A stretch of DNA of 39,086 nt, taken from JAISGQ01 sp045604965 (lineage in GTDB: Bacteria; Bacillota; Clostridia; Oscillospirales; Acutalibacteraceae). How positions within the stretch are numbered: the stretch's first letter is position 1; each line of letters opens with the position of its first letter. This document shows positions 31,544 to 39,086 of the stretch, piece by piece. A program made the position numbers and the translations under genes. Location of the stretch: the NCBI GenBank assembly GCA_045604965.1, contig JAZUPB010000030.1, positions 1 to 39,086 on the forward strand, read 5' to 3'. The notes under the pieces were generated by a model. The model searched no databases, was not told where the DNA came from, and worked only from the letters and a program-made list of their open reading frames with translations.

Positions 31544-33121
31544 TTAACCTAAAATCATTGCTGCGAGAAGCTCTGCATCTGCTGCATCTGCCACTCCGTC
31601 TTCGTTAAGATCTGCTGCCATAAGCTGTACTTCAGTGAGCTCTGCTCCGTTTTCAACGTGTCTTGACAGCATAAGATTGTCAAGAGAATCGATTATTCCG
31701 TCGCCGCTGATGTCGCCTGCGATTATTACTGTTACTGTCTGGATATATTTCATATCTGCTACGACACTTATGCTGCAGCCGTTACCTACAAGCTCATCGC
31801 CACTGATAATTTCACCATTCTGGTCTGTCATAACAATGGTGAATGCCGCATTGAGCAGATAATCATTTACATTAGCTTTTGCTCTTTCAAGGATCTGATC
31901 GTATGTGGGATTGAAAATCTCCTCTGCTATAAGCTGTTCCTCTGCCCTGTTCTTTTCTGCTTCTACAAGGGCGTTCATATCAAAGCTTACGCTGACATCT
32001 CCCATTATTTTCTCAACTGTTATTCCGTTTATGTTTGTTTCAAAGCCACTGATAGTCTTGTCAAACATATTGATGAACAGTTCCTCGTCCTCGCGGACAG
32101 AAAGACGTACCGGATATCTCAGATTTTCAAGCTGAAGCAGTGCCTGATAAAGGGTAGATACCACTTCGTCGTCTATGACCTTAAGCTGGTCTTCACTGAG
32201 AGAATTGTAACGCTCTTTTACCTTCTCTACATCGTATTCATCATCTAATCCGATCTCTATGGGAAGGCTGAGGATGTATTCCTCAAGCTCGGTTACTTCG
32301 CTTCGCTCTTCATCGGTAAGATAAACATCCAAAACGGAATCCGCAGTGGGAGAGTCTCCTGCGTTTTCCTTAAGAGTGAGACCGTAATATTCTGCAATTG
32401 CCTGTGCATCGGCTATACCTATTGCAACAAGTTCTTCGTCTGTATCAAATCTTTCTGCATCGCCCTTTACAAAGCCGTGCTCAACAAGTATTCCGGGGAT
32501 AGCATAATATTTAATGGTATCGCCTATTACTGCGTAATAGTCGCCTACCTCCTGAGAACCGTCAGAATGGTAATACTGTCTTGAACCGTTGCTGAGCCTT
32601 GTCTTGACTCCTCTGATCTCAAAGCCGAGATCGCGGAAACGCTTGAGAAAGCATACCGCAAGTTCTGTGCTCTTCTCATTGTACTCAACCTTGTATGTAC
32701 TATGCGATACATAAACCTCTGCACCGGATGCGGTATCGCTCTTTGCATCGTTGCAGTGAAGGCTGATAAGAATATCTGCATCCACGCTGTTTGCATAACG
32801 AACACGCTCATTCAGGGTCATTTTGGAGCCTTTCGGATTAAGTCCGTTATGGGTCATATAAACCATAACTCCGTCATATCTCTGCAATTCTGCATAACAC
32901 GCACGGGCTATGGCAAGATTAAGTTCTGCCTCATATATGCCGTCCGATGTGTTCAAGGCACCGAAGTCAGGTCCGCCGTGTCCCGGATCAAGCACTATAA
33001 CAACAGGTGCATCTGTATCAGCTTCATATTTTGCTGTCATAAAAGGAACTGTGAAGGCGATCATTGCCAGGCACAGTGTTATTATCAGCCACAGCTTGAC
33101 CTTTCCGTTCATTTTATTCAT
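31544..33121 (-). CDS. N-acetylmuramoyl-L-alanine amidase with C-terminal dockerin
   Basis: 525 aa, ATG after GGAGAAG. An N-terminal membrane or signal segment (~9-29) precedes an Amidase_3 catalytic domain (~40-255). Zinc ligands H48 (LDPGHGG), E64 and H122 (SLHCN) and catalytic E214 (VEHGF) are all present. It should cleave the amide bond between MurNAc and the peptide stem. A helical spacer (~275-395) and a small beta region lead to a type I dockerin at the end: GDISGDGIIDSLDNLMLSRH and DLNEDGVADAADAELLAAMI, two calcium-loop/F-hand halves. It sits between two cohesin-like membrane protein genes, with gaps of 34-38 bases, which suggests it docks onto them. Confidence 0.92.
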   Translation of the reverse strand: MNKMNGKVKLWLIITLCLAMIAFTVPFMTAKYEADTDAPVVIVLDPGHGGPDFGALNTSDGIYEAELNLAIARACYAELQRYDGVMVYMTHNGLNPKGSKMTLNERVRYANSVDADILISLHCNDAKSDTASGAEVYVSHSTYKVEYNEKSTELAVCFLKRFRDLGFEIRGVKTRLSNGSRQYYHSDGSQEVGDYYAVIGDTIKYYAIPGILVEHGFVKGDAERFDTDEELVAIGIADAQAIAEYYGLTLKENAGDSPTADSVLDVYLTDEERSEVTELEEYILSLPIEIGLDDEYDVEKVKERYNSLSEDQLKVIDDEVVSTLYQALLQLENLRYPVRLSVREDEELFINMFDKTISGFETNINGITVEKIMGDVSVSFDMNALVEAEKNRAEEQLIAEEIFNPTYDQILERAKANVNDYLLNAAFTIVMTDQNGEIISGDELVGNGCSISVVADMKYIQTVTVIIAGDISGDGIIDSLDNLMLSRHVENGAELTEVQLMAADLNEDGVADAADAELLAAMILG

Positions 33122-33159
33122 ATAGCTTCTCCTTTTTAATTGTTACCCTCTCGTCGAAA

Positions 33160-34455
33160 TTAATATTCGTCGTAATACTCTTCGTTTTCGTAGTACTCTT
33201 CACCGTAGTCGTAATCTGTGTAACCGTCGTCATAATAATCGTCAGAGTAGTAGTCAAGATAGTTTGCAAGCATCTTTTCTCTCTGTACCTTCTTGTGTGC
33301 TATGTAGCCTGCTGTGAAACCGCCTGCAACAAGCACGATCAGTCCGCCTACCGCACCGATAAGCACTGCAGGAGACAGTCTTTCCAAGAAGCCTTTGAAT
33401 CCGCCGGAATTCTTCGTCACTTCGCTCTCCGTTTCCGATGCAACAGGTTCTGTGGGAGATACAGGCTCCTCGATTATGGGTGCTTCTGTGTCTGTTTCGG
33501 GTTCAGTATCTGTCGGTGTTGTTACAGCAGGTGTTTCCTGTACAGGAGGCTCAGAAGATACGGGAGCATTCAGCGATGCAAGATAATCCTTGTATTCTGC
33601 AACGGTCATTCCCTGAGGAATGAGATGCATATCGATGTTGTATGTGCGGATGCTTCCGTTCTCTGCTGTTACAACTATGTAGTACTTATTGCTGCCTGTG
33701 TTTATCTGCTGGCTGAAATTATGAGATACTGTAGCGCCATCGTGATTTACAGGGAACTTGGCGCTTATTCCGCCCTGAGAATACTCAACAAATGCGGAAT
33801 ACTGCGTAACATTGGGATCGAAGGTCGGCTCAAGAGCTACCTTTGTTCCGCCTGCCTTGAGGTCGATTGATGCGAGAGTGTTGTCAGAAGAAAGTGCAGT
33901 CAGCTTTATTGACGCGTTCTCTATTTTTATTTCCGATGTGCTGAAAGTATAGTCTTGAGCGGTGTGTGTGTAATTGGCTTCGCTTTTTACAACTGCATCG
34001 GCAATGGAAAACTCTCTTACCGTGTCTTCCATATTTCCGCTTCCTACGTACTTCATCTTCAGCGCTATACTTGCTGTTCTCGACTGTCCGTGGAAATATG
34101 CATAGTCAGGATTTGCCGCAAACTCGACATTGATCTTGTTCGTTGTCGCATTTACAACCGCTGCATTTCCCTTGTGATAATGGTTTGATGAGTTTGCGAT
34201 AAACTCACAGTATTCGAAATCCTTACTGTTGTACAAGATAGAGAATGACAGAAAGCTTATATCATATTCACTTGCGTTAGCCAGATTATATGTAAGATAA
34301 AAAGTCTGACCTTTTCTTACACTCTGTCTGTCCACCGTGAGGGTTATCTTAACTTTTTCAGACCCTGCCGATGCCCCTGCAGATACAGCAAACACAGCTG
34401 CGTGTGCAAACACAAGCAGCACTGCCAGTATTATTGATGCGAGCCTTTTTTTCAT
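33160..34455 (-). CDS. Membrane-anchored protein with cohesin-like domain and acidic Tyr-rich cytoplasmic tail
   Basis: 431 aa. The signal peptide ends near residue 28. A cohesin-like beta-sandwich (~33-180) begins VKITLTVDRQSVRKGQTFYL. A cadherin-like domain follows (~185-285; DPNVTQYSAFVEYSQGG). A Pro/Thr/Glu linker (~300-355), a membrane helix (~363-388; AVLIGAVGGLIVLVAGGFTA) and a short basic stop-transfer come next. The last ~35 residues are nearly all Tyr, Asp and Glu (YDYGEEYYENEEYYDEY). It is the first gene of the operon and has the same plan as the third gene but a shorter linker. Probably a surface receptor for the dockerin amidase. Confidence 0.77.
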   Translation of the reverse strand: MKKRLASIILAVLLVFAHAAVFAVSAGASAGSEKVKITLTVDRQSVRKGQTFYLTYNLANASEYDISFLSFSILYNSKDFEYCEFIANSSNHYHKGNAAVVNATTNKINVEFAANPDYAYFHGQSRTASIALKMKYVGSGNMEDTVREFSIADAVVKSEANYTHTAQDYTFSTSEIKIENASIKLTALSSDNTLASIDLKAGGTKVALEPTFDPNVTQYSAFVEYSQGGISAKFPVNHDGATVSHNFSQQINTGSNKYYIVVTAENGSIRTYNIDMHLIPQGMTVAEYKDYLASLNAPVSSEPPVQETPAVTTPTDTEPETDTEAPIIEEPVSPTEPVASETESEVTKNSGGFKGFLERLSPAVLIGAVGGLIVLVAGGFTAGYIAHKKVQREKMLANYLDYYSDDYYDDGYTDYDYGEEYYENEEYYDEY

Positions 34456-34507
34456 ACCTGTCGCACTTCCCTGTCAAATTAATATGCGGATATATTTCGC
34501 CGATATA

Positions 34508-34537
34508 ATATTACCACACAAAAGGGCTCTATATCAA
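34508..34537 (-). promoter_or_regulatory. Promoter of the surface-protein/amidase operon
   Basis: On the minus strand: -35 TTGATA (34532-34537), 18-bp spacer, -10 TAATAT (34508-34513). No operator recognised. Confidence 0.6.
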
Positions 34538-34593
34538 GTTTTTTTCAATATTTTTATATTATAAAGAAAATATTCTCTTCTCTATTTGATTAT

Positions 34594-34632
34594 TCCTGAA
34601 TTTGATGTATAATTTTATTATCAAATTCAGGA
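34594..34632 (+). promoter_or_regulatory. 13-bp inverted repeat around the -10 box and ribosome site of the pseudouridine synthase gene
   Basis: Perfect arms TCCTGAATTTGAT (34594-34606) and ATCAAATTCAGGA (34620-34632). The loop holds TATAAT (34608-34613), and the right arm contains most of the AGGAG ribosome site. It is either a repressor operator straddling -10 or, if transcription begins further upstream, a hairpin that hides the ribosome site. Confidence 0.6.
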
Positions 34633-34640
34633 GTATACCA

Positions 34641-35606
34641 ATGAAAAAACTGATTATCAAATCCAACGATGCAGGTCAGCGCGTCGATAAATTTTTAGGC
34701 AAGGCATTCCCCGCTCTGCCTCAGAGTCTTATGTACAAGGCAATTCGCACCAAAAACATCAAACTCAACAGAAAACGCTGTCAGATTTCCGACCGACTTA
34801 CAGAGGGCGATGTGCTCGAGGTCTATCTGCCTGATGATGTGCTCACCGAGCCTGAATACAGGTACGATTTCCTCAAGGCTTCAAAAACCATTGAGATAAG
34901 CTATGAGGACGAAAATGTTCTTATAGCCGATAAAAAGCCCGGCGTTCTTGTCCACCCGGACAACGATTACCAAACCGATACTCTCATTGCAAGAATTCAC
35001 CGTTATCTTTACGAAAAGGGTGAATATGATCCCGATATGGAAAACTCATTTGCTCCTGCTCTGGTCAACAGGATAGACAGAAATACCGGCGGTCTGGTTA
35101 TTGCCGCCAAAACTGCCGCGGCACTGAGGATACTCAATCAGAAAATGAAGGATAGGGAGATTCACAAGGAATATCTTTGCATTGTTCACGGAAAGGTTCG
35201 TCCAAAGGAAGCCACTCTGACAGGTTATCTCGTCAAGAATGAGGAGCAGAACAGAGTCTACATCGATTCAAAGCCTTCTGCGGATGCCAAAACCATACGC
35301 ACCAAATATCTTGTTCTCGCCGAAAAAAACAACCTGTCGCTTATGCATATCGACCTGCTTACAGGACGCACCCATCAGATACGCGCACATATGGCCTCCA
35401 TCGGACACCCTCTGCTCGGCGACGGAAAATACGGCACAAACGCCATAAACAAAGGCACAGGCTACACAAAGCAGGCTCTTTATTCCTACCGTCTGACTTT
35501 TGAATTCACAACTGATTCAGGGGAACTCAGTTACCTCGACGGCAAGGTGATACAGGCAAAAAACGTCCCCTTTCTCAGTGAATTTCCCGATTACGACTTA
35601 GGATGA
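34641..35606 (+). CDS. RluA-family ribosomal RNA pseudouridine synthase
   Basis: 321 aa from the ATG at 34641, preceded by AGGAG. An S4 RNA-binding domain (~12-70; VDKFLGKAFPALPQSLMYKA) comes first. The catalytic domain has D146 in R-I-D-R-N-T-G-G; the usual form is RLDxxTSG, so the motif is slightly diverged. Later family motifs are TGRTHQIRAHMASIGHPLLG and a KYG. It isomerises uridines in 23S rRNA or tRNA; which site (RluC-, RluD- or RluB-like) cannot be told. A DUF5131 gene follows after 4 bases, so the two are probably co-transcribed. Confidence 0.93.
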   Translation: MKKLIIKSNDAGQRVDKFLGKAFPALPQSLMYKAIRTKNIKLNRKRCQISDRLTEGDVLEVYLPDDVLTEPEYRYDFLKASKTIEISYEDENVLIADKKPGVLVHPDNDYQTDTLIARIHRYLYEKGEYDPDMENSFAPALVNRIDRNTGGLVIAAKTAAALRILNQKMKDREIHKEYLCIVHGKVRPKEATLTGYLVKNEEQNRVYIDSKPSADAKTIRTKYLVLAEKNNLSLMHIDLLTGRTHQIRAHMASIGHPLLGDGKYGTNAINKGTGYTKQALYSYRLTFEFTTDSGELSYLDGKVIQAKNVPFLSEFPDYDLG

Positions 35607-35610
35607 TAAT

Positions 35611-36321
35611 ATGGCTGTATGGAACCCCTGGCACGGCTGTCACAAGATAAGCGCAGGCTGTAGAAATTGCTATGTCTACCGCCGTGACAGCAGATATGAC
35701 AAAAACAGCGCACTGGTTACAAAAAACAAGGATTTTGACCTGCCTATACAGCACGATCGGTCGGGATTGTACAAGCTTCGCAGCTCGGAAACGGTATTTA
35801 CCTGTATGACTTCCGACTTTTTTCTCGAAGACGCTGATGTATGGCGCAAAGATGTCTGGGATATGATACGCTGCAGAAACGATCTGCACTTCTTTATCAT
35901 AACCAAACGCATACATCGATTTAATGAGTGTATCCCCGATGATTGGGGTGACGGCTGGGATAATGTCGCCATCTGTTGTACCGTTGAAAATCAAGACAGG
36001 GCTGATTTCAGACTGCCGATTTTCACATCCTTGCCTGTAAAGCGGAAATTTATCGCCTGTGAGCCGCTTTTGGAAAGAATTGACCTTTCCCCTTGGCTCA
36101 GCCGCGATATCGTAAATGTCACCGTCGGAGGTGAATCGGGAATCGAGGCTCGTATCTGCGACTACGACTGGATTCTTGATATTCGCAGTCAATGCTATGA
36201 CGCAGGTGTGTCTTTCCATTTTAAACAGACCGGCTACAGATTCAAAAAGGATGGAAAAATTTATCTTGTAGAGCGAAAACTGCAGCATTCTCAGGCACGA
36301 AAAGCCGCTATAGACTGTTGA
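35611..36321 (+). CDS. DUF5131-family (phage Gp37/Gp68-like) protein
   Basis: 236 aa. The N-terminus WNPWHGCHKISAGCRNCY gives cysteines C10, C17 and C20, a cluster reminiscent of radical-SAM iron-sulfur sites but with a different spacing. Further family patterns are VFTCMTSDFFLEDADVWRKD, HFFIITKRIHRF and CEPLLERIDLSPWL, then VGGESG. DUF5131 proteins occur in phages and bacterial genomes; their function is unsettled. Co-transcription with a pseudouridine synthase suggests a role in RNA or nucleotide modification, but this is inference only. The ribosome site is weak (GGATGA). Confidence 0.8.
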   Translation: MAVWNPWHGCHKISAGCRNCYVYRRDSRYDKNSALVTKNKDFDLPIQHDRSGLYKLRSSETVFTCMTSDFFLEDADVWRKDVWDMIRCRNDLHFFIITKRIHRFNECIPDDWGDGWDNVAICCTVENQDRADFRLPIFTSLPVKRKFIACEPLLERIDLSPWLSRDIVNVTVGGESGIEARICDYDWILDIRSQCYDAGVSFHFKQTGYRFKKDGKIYLVERKLQHSQARKAAIDC

Positions 36322-36338
36322 TAACAAATGTATACATA

Positions 36339-36373
36339 AAAAGAGTTCAGCACTGCCTGTGCTGAACTCTTTT
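36339..36373. terminator. Bidirectional terminator between DUF5131 and VanZ-like genes
   Basis: Perfect 15-bp arms (36339-36353 and 36359-36373, core GAGTTCAGCAC) with A and T runs on the two sides. Confidence 0.9.
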
Positions 36374-36376
36374 ACT

Positions 36377-36829
36377 TTATTTATTCCGTTTTTTCAATAT
36401 TAACTTTCCCACAAGATATACGATCGTAATTCCTGCCGCTGCACCTGCACAGTCGAGAAGTGCATCTAATATCTTTCCTTCTCTGTCCGGAACAAAAAGC
36501 TGGAGTGTTTCATCAGCGGACGCTATCAATGCACAAAATCCAACAGATATCAAGAGTCGCATCTTATGAGCATTTTTTCCAAGTGCCGTAAACGAAAGGA
36601 CACCAAGAATAAAGAACTCGGTAAAATGAGCACATTTTCTTATAAATGTATGCAGTATTTCAAGTTTCTCCTGTGAAAGAGAGTCGATTCCCAATAGGCT
36701 CAATATCTGCATCATCAGACCATCGCTCAGATCACTGGATGTATCGCCCGACTGAAGTGTAAATGAAAATATTACACACACCCACAAAATCGTAATTACT
36801 GCAAAAACTTTATTGACCCTTAATACCAT
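36377..36829 (-). CDS. VanZ-like membrane protein
   Basis: 150 aa with four membrane helices: ~8-24, ~70-87, ~92-106 and ~125-143. VanZ family motifs are FTLQSGDTSSDLSD near residue 22, RKCAHFTEFFILGVLSFTAL near 65 and SADETLQLFVPDREGKILDA near 103, with the conserved K-x-x-H-F-x-E-F and D-E-x-x-Q. VanZ proteins can raise teicoplanin tolerance, but most chromosomal members have no proven role. It begins 2 bases after the htpG stop, so it is probably transcribed with htpG. Confidence 0.9.
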   Translation of the reverse strand: MVLRVNKVFAVITILWVCVIFSFTLQSGDTSSDLSDGLMMQILSLLGIDSLSQEKLEILHTFIRKCAHFTEFFILGVLSFTALGKNAHKMRLLISVGFCALIASADETLQLFVPDREGKILDALLDCAGAAAGITIVYLVGKLILKKRNK

Positions 36830-36831
36830 TA

Positions 36832-38709
36832 TTACATCAGCTCACAAATAGCATTTGAGAAAGCTACGGGATCTTCAATAGGCAGTCCTTCTATGAGAAG
36901 TGCCTGGTTATATAGCAGGTCACAGTACTTCTTCAGCTTTTCGGGATTATCTGCAAGCGCAGAAAGGCGCTCAAACACAGGATGAGAAATGTTAAGCTCA
37001 AGAACTTTACGCGCTTTCAGTCCGTTTTCTCCCGGCATTGATGCGAGAACCTTTTCCATTTCAAGGGAAATTTCGCCCTCTGTTGTCAGGCACACGGGAT
37101 GAGTCTTCAGTATTTTGGACGGCTTGACCGCAACTACCTTTCCATCAAGCTGCTCGAGCATTGCGGCAAAGAGATCCTTCTTCTCCTCAGCCGCCTTCTC
37201 TGCTGCCTTTGCTTTTTCGTCATTTTCTATTTCAGCCGATGAAGCTGAGCAGAATTCCTTGCCCTCAAATTCACGAAGAACCTTTATTGCGAATTCATCT
37301 ACGTCCTGTGTGAGATAAAGTATCTCATAGCCCTTATCACGAAGCATTTCAGTCTGGGGCATAAGAGCGGCTTTTGCTTCACTTTCGGCACAAACGTAGT
37401 ATATGGCCTTCTGATCTTCCGGCATAGAAGTCACATAATCGGAAAGGGATACATACTTTCCTTCTCTGCTGGACTTGAAGAGAAGGAGCTCAGAAAGAAG
37501 CTCATTATTTTGTCCGAATCCGCTGTAGACACCGTATTTGAGCTGAAGTCCGAATGCATCGAAGAACTTTTCGTAGTTTTCTCTGTCATTCTTCATCATA
37601 TTCAGAAGATCGCTCTTTATGCGTTTTTCTATTCTGCCGGAAATGAGCTTAAGCTGTCTGTCGTGCTGGAGCATCTCACGGGATATATTCAGTGACAGAT
37701 CCTGAGAATCCACCAGTCCGCGCACAAATCCGAAATAATCGGGCAGCAGATCCTTGCAGCAGTCGGTAATGAGTACCCCCGATGCATAAAGCTTGAGTCC
37801 GCTTTCAAAATCTTTGGTGTAGTAATTTGCAGGAGCTTTGGATGGAATATACAGCAACGCGTTGAAATTTGCTGTGCCCTCTGTATACATATGAGCGTAT
37901 TTGAGAGGAGCAGAATAATCGAAGAAATTCTGCTTATAGAATTCCTCATATTCTTCTTTTGTAATTTCGCTTCGGTTCTTTTTCCACAGCGGCACCATAC
38001 TGTTTACGGTCTTGCGCTCGGTGATCTCCTCATAGTCATCGGGTGCTCCGTCCTTACCCTCTACCCTGCGGAAATCGGTGATATCCATTCTGATGGGATA
38101 CCTGATATAATCGGAATACTTTTTGACAAGTCCCTGAATTTTGTACTGGTCGAGATAGGAATCGTAATCCTCGTTCTCGGTGTTTTCACGGAGGAAAAGA
38201 GTTATTATCGTACCGTGATCAAGCTTCTGCGCTTCTTCTATTGTATATCCGTCAACTCCTTCGGACTCCCAGAGGTATGCCTGCTCTTCACCGTAGGCCT
38301 TAGTCAGCACTGTTATCCTCTCAGCAACCATAAACGCAGAGTAGAAACCCACGCCAAACTGACCGATAACATCGATCTCTTCCTTTTCTTCCATACTCTG
38401 TTTGAAATCAAGTGATCCGCTGTGTGCAATAGTGCCAAGGTTGTTTTCAAGATCTTCCTTTGTCATACCGCAGCCGTTGTCGGTTATTGTTATGGTTCTG
38501 TCTGTTTTGTTTATATCTATTTCAATCGAAAATGCATCACGATTAAGGCCCATTATTCCGCCCTCAAGTGAACGGTAATAAAGCTTATCTATTGCATCGC
38601 TTGCGTTTGAGATAAGCTCTCTTATGAATATTTCCTTGTGAGTGTAAATAGAATTGATCATCAGGTCAAGCAGACGCTTGGACTCCGCTTTGAATTGCTT
38701 TTTTCTCAT
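36832..38709 (-). CDS. htpG: Hsp90-family molecular chaperone
   Basis: 625 aa, normal for HtpG. The N-terminal ATP-binding domain shows HKEIFIRELISNASDAIDKL (residues ~25-44), ITDNGCGMTKEDLENNLGTI and GQFGVGFYSAFMVAERITVL. The middle domain carries SLNISREMLQHDRQLKLISG (catalytic Arg loop). The C-terminal dimerisation domain ends the protein. It is an ATP-driven dimer that remodels client proteins in the cytoplasm. A CIRCE operator in the 5' leader indicates HrcA heat-shock control, unlike htpG of Bacillus subtilis. A VanZ-like gene follows closely. Confidence 0.98.
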   Translation of the reverse strand: MRKKQFKAESKRLLDLMINSIYTHKEIFIRELISNASDAIDKLYYRSLEGGIMGLNRDAFSIEIDINKTDRTITITDNGCGMTKEDLENNLGTIAHSGSLDFKQSMEEKEEIDVIGQFGVGFYSAFMVAERITVLTKAYGEEQAYLWESEGVDGYTIEEAQKLDHGTIITLFLRENTENEDYDSYLDQYKIQGLVKKYSDYIRYPIRMDITDFRRVEGKDGAPDDYEEITERKTVNSMVPLWKKNRSEITKEEYEEFYKQNFFDYSAPLKYAHMYTEGTANFNALLYIPSKAPANYYTKDFESGLKLYASGVLITDCCKDLLPDYFGFVRGLVDSQDLSLNISREMLQHDRQLKLISGRIEKRIKSDLLNMMKNDRENYEKFFDAFGLQLKYGVYSGFGQNNELLSELLLFKSSREGKYVSLSDYVTSMPEDQKAIYYVCAESEAKAALMPQTEMLRDKGYEILYLTQDVDEFAIKVLREFEGKEFCSASSAEIENDEKAKAAEKAAEEKKDLFAAMLEQLDGKVVAVKPSKILKTHPVCLTTEGEISLEMEKVLASMPGENGLKARKVLELNISHPVFERLSALADNPEKLKKYCDLLYNQALLIEGLPIEDPVAFSNAICELM

Positions 38710-38738
38710 TCTTTATGACCTCTTTGCAAAATTGATAA

Positions 38739-38765
38739 TTAGCACTCTCGTCTTTAGAGTGCCAG
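38739..38765 (-). promoter_or_regulatory. CIRCE operator (HrcA site) upstream of htpG
   Basis: TTAGCACTC, 9 bases, GAGTGCCAG. CIRCE consensus is TTAGCACTC-N9-GAGTGCTAA, so the left arm is perfect and the right arm matches 7 of 9. It starts at about the first transcribed base. Confidence 0.9.
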
Positions 38766-38772
38766 CTTTTGT

Positions 38773-38801
38773 ATTGTAGCTCATTAGGTACTGAAAATCA
38801 A
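38773..38801 (-). promoter_or_regulatory. Promoter of htpG
   Basis: On the minus strand: -35 TTGATT (38796-38801), 17-bp spacer, -10 TACAAT (38773-38778). Confidence 0.78.
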
Positions 38802-38896
38802 GGTTTATTTGTGAATGGTTAATGAATTTCGTCCTTTCTTCATATTTTTTATACAAATTTCGCCTTATATAAGCTCAATTTTGAAAAAATTCACTA

Positions 38897-38925
38897 TTGC
38901 AATTTAACGTGGTAAATTTTATTAT
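38897..38925 (+). promoter_or_regulatory. Promoter of the glutamate dehydrogenase gene
   Basis: -35 TTGCAA (38897-38902), 17-bp spacer, -10 TATTAT (38920-38925). A small hairpin ATGGCG...CGCCAT (38937-38954) lies early in the leader. Confidence 0.65.
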
Positions 38926-38982
38926 ATTTATATCGAATGGCGTATCTTCGCCATATCGGATTCCATTTTAGGAGGAATAATT

Positions 38983-39086
38983 ATGTCCGAGTACATTAAC
39001 AGAGTCCTTGAAGAGGTCAAGAGAAAGAATGCTTCCGAGCCTGAATTCGTTCAGACTGTTGAAGAAGTTTTCAAGTCTATTGAGCC
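38983..39086 (+). CDS. gdhA: Glutamate dehydrogenase, N-terminal part (runs off the window)
   Basis: Only the first 34 codons are present, starting at the ATG at 38983 behind GGAGG. The peptide begins MSEYINRVLEEVKRKNASEP and continues EFVQTVEEVFKSIEP, which fits the N-terminal helix of hexameric NADP-type glutamate dehydrogenases (pattern ...V..R.P.E.EF.QAV.EV..SL.P). The enzyme would assimilate ammonia onto 2-oxoglutarate. The rest of the gene is outside the window. Confidence 0.82.
   Translation, partial: MSEYINRVLEEVKRKNASEPEFVQTVEEVFKSIE

Overview
The window looks like chromosome from a low-to-medium G+C Firmicute, most likely an anaerobic gut clostridium of the Ruminococcaceae/Oscillospiraceae (Ruminococcus-like). 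The reasons are a proline T-box leader on proS, strong GGAGG ribosome sites, frequent TTG/GTG starts, sigma-A promoters, a CIRCE operator on htpG, and a secreted protein with a type I dockerin next to proteins with poly-threonine linkers. This is inference from gene content; no 16S or marker search was possible.

Layout. (1) 42-2125: a TetR regulator and a membrane-bound serine hydrolase, autoregulated from a promoter flanked by two palindromes. (2) 2189-2949: a gene graveyard with a 3' scrap of an EamA transporter, a 3' scrap of a DUF4357 protein, and duplicated short repeats that look like a recombination scar. (3) 2950-4657: ECF sigma factor plus anti-sigma-like membrane protein. (4) 5084-7192: proS with T-box leader. 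(5) 7246-8643: a second TetR with a flavodoxin-like reductase. (6) 8761-12757: a polar amino-acid ABC transporter and a double-flavodoxin protein. (7) 12765-15496: tldD-tldE. (8) 15536-17892: a DUF1538 permease with a PII-like partner.

(9) 18062-23998 is accessory DNA inserted at the 3' end of rpsI (ribosomal protein S9). Three copies of the att core, which encodes the terminal Ser-Lys-Arg-stop of S9, lie at 18062, 19940 and 23980. The right unit (19940-23998, about 4 kb) carries a tyrosine integrase, a phage-type repressor, a divergent excisionase-like gene, a replisome-organiser N-terminal domain, a KGG-motif protein and paired integrase arm sites. It resembles a very small phage-satellite (PICI-like) island. 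The left unit (18062-19957) has no integrase and carries a LytTR regulator, a DUF3021 protein and another membrane protein. Together they look like a tandem accretion of an island and a cis-mobilisable passenger.

(10) 24402-26406: rplM-rpsI, a small PH-domain protein, a ComEA-like protein and a YjbQ-family protein. (11) 26409-34537 is the most striking part. Four co-directional genes encode three single-pass membrane proteins and a dockerin-bearing N-acetylmuramoyl-alanine amidase. All three membrane proteins have large extracellular beta-domains and short cytoplasmic tails rich in Tyr and acidic or Asn residues; two start with cohesin-like domains. I propose a membrane-tethered, cohesin/dockerin-type cell-wall hydrolase complex. 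(12) 34594-36373: an RluA-type pseudouridine synthase and a DUF5131 protein. (13) 36377-38801: htpG and a VanZ-like gene, with CIRCE control of htpG. (14) 38897-39086: the start of a glutamate dehydrogenase gene.

All identifications rest on reading motifs by eye; no database search was run.
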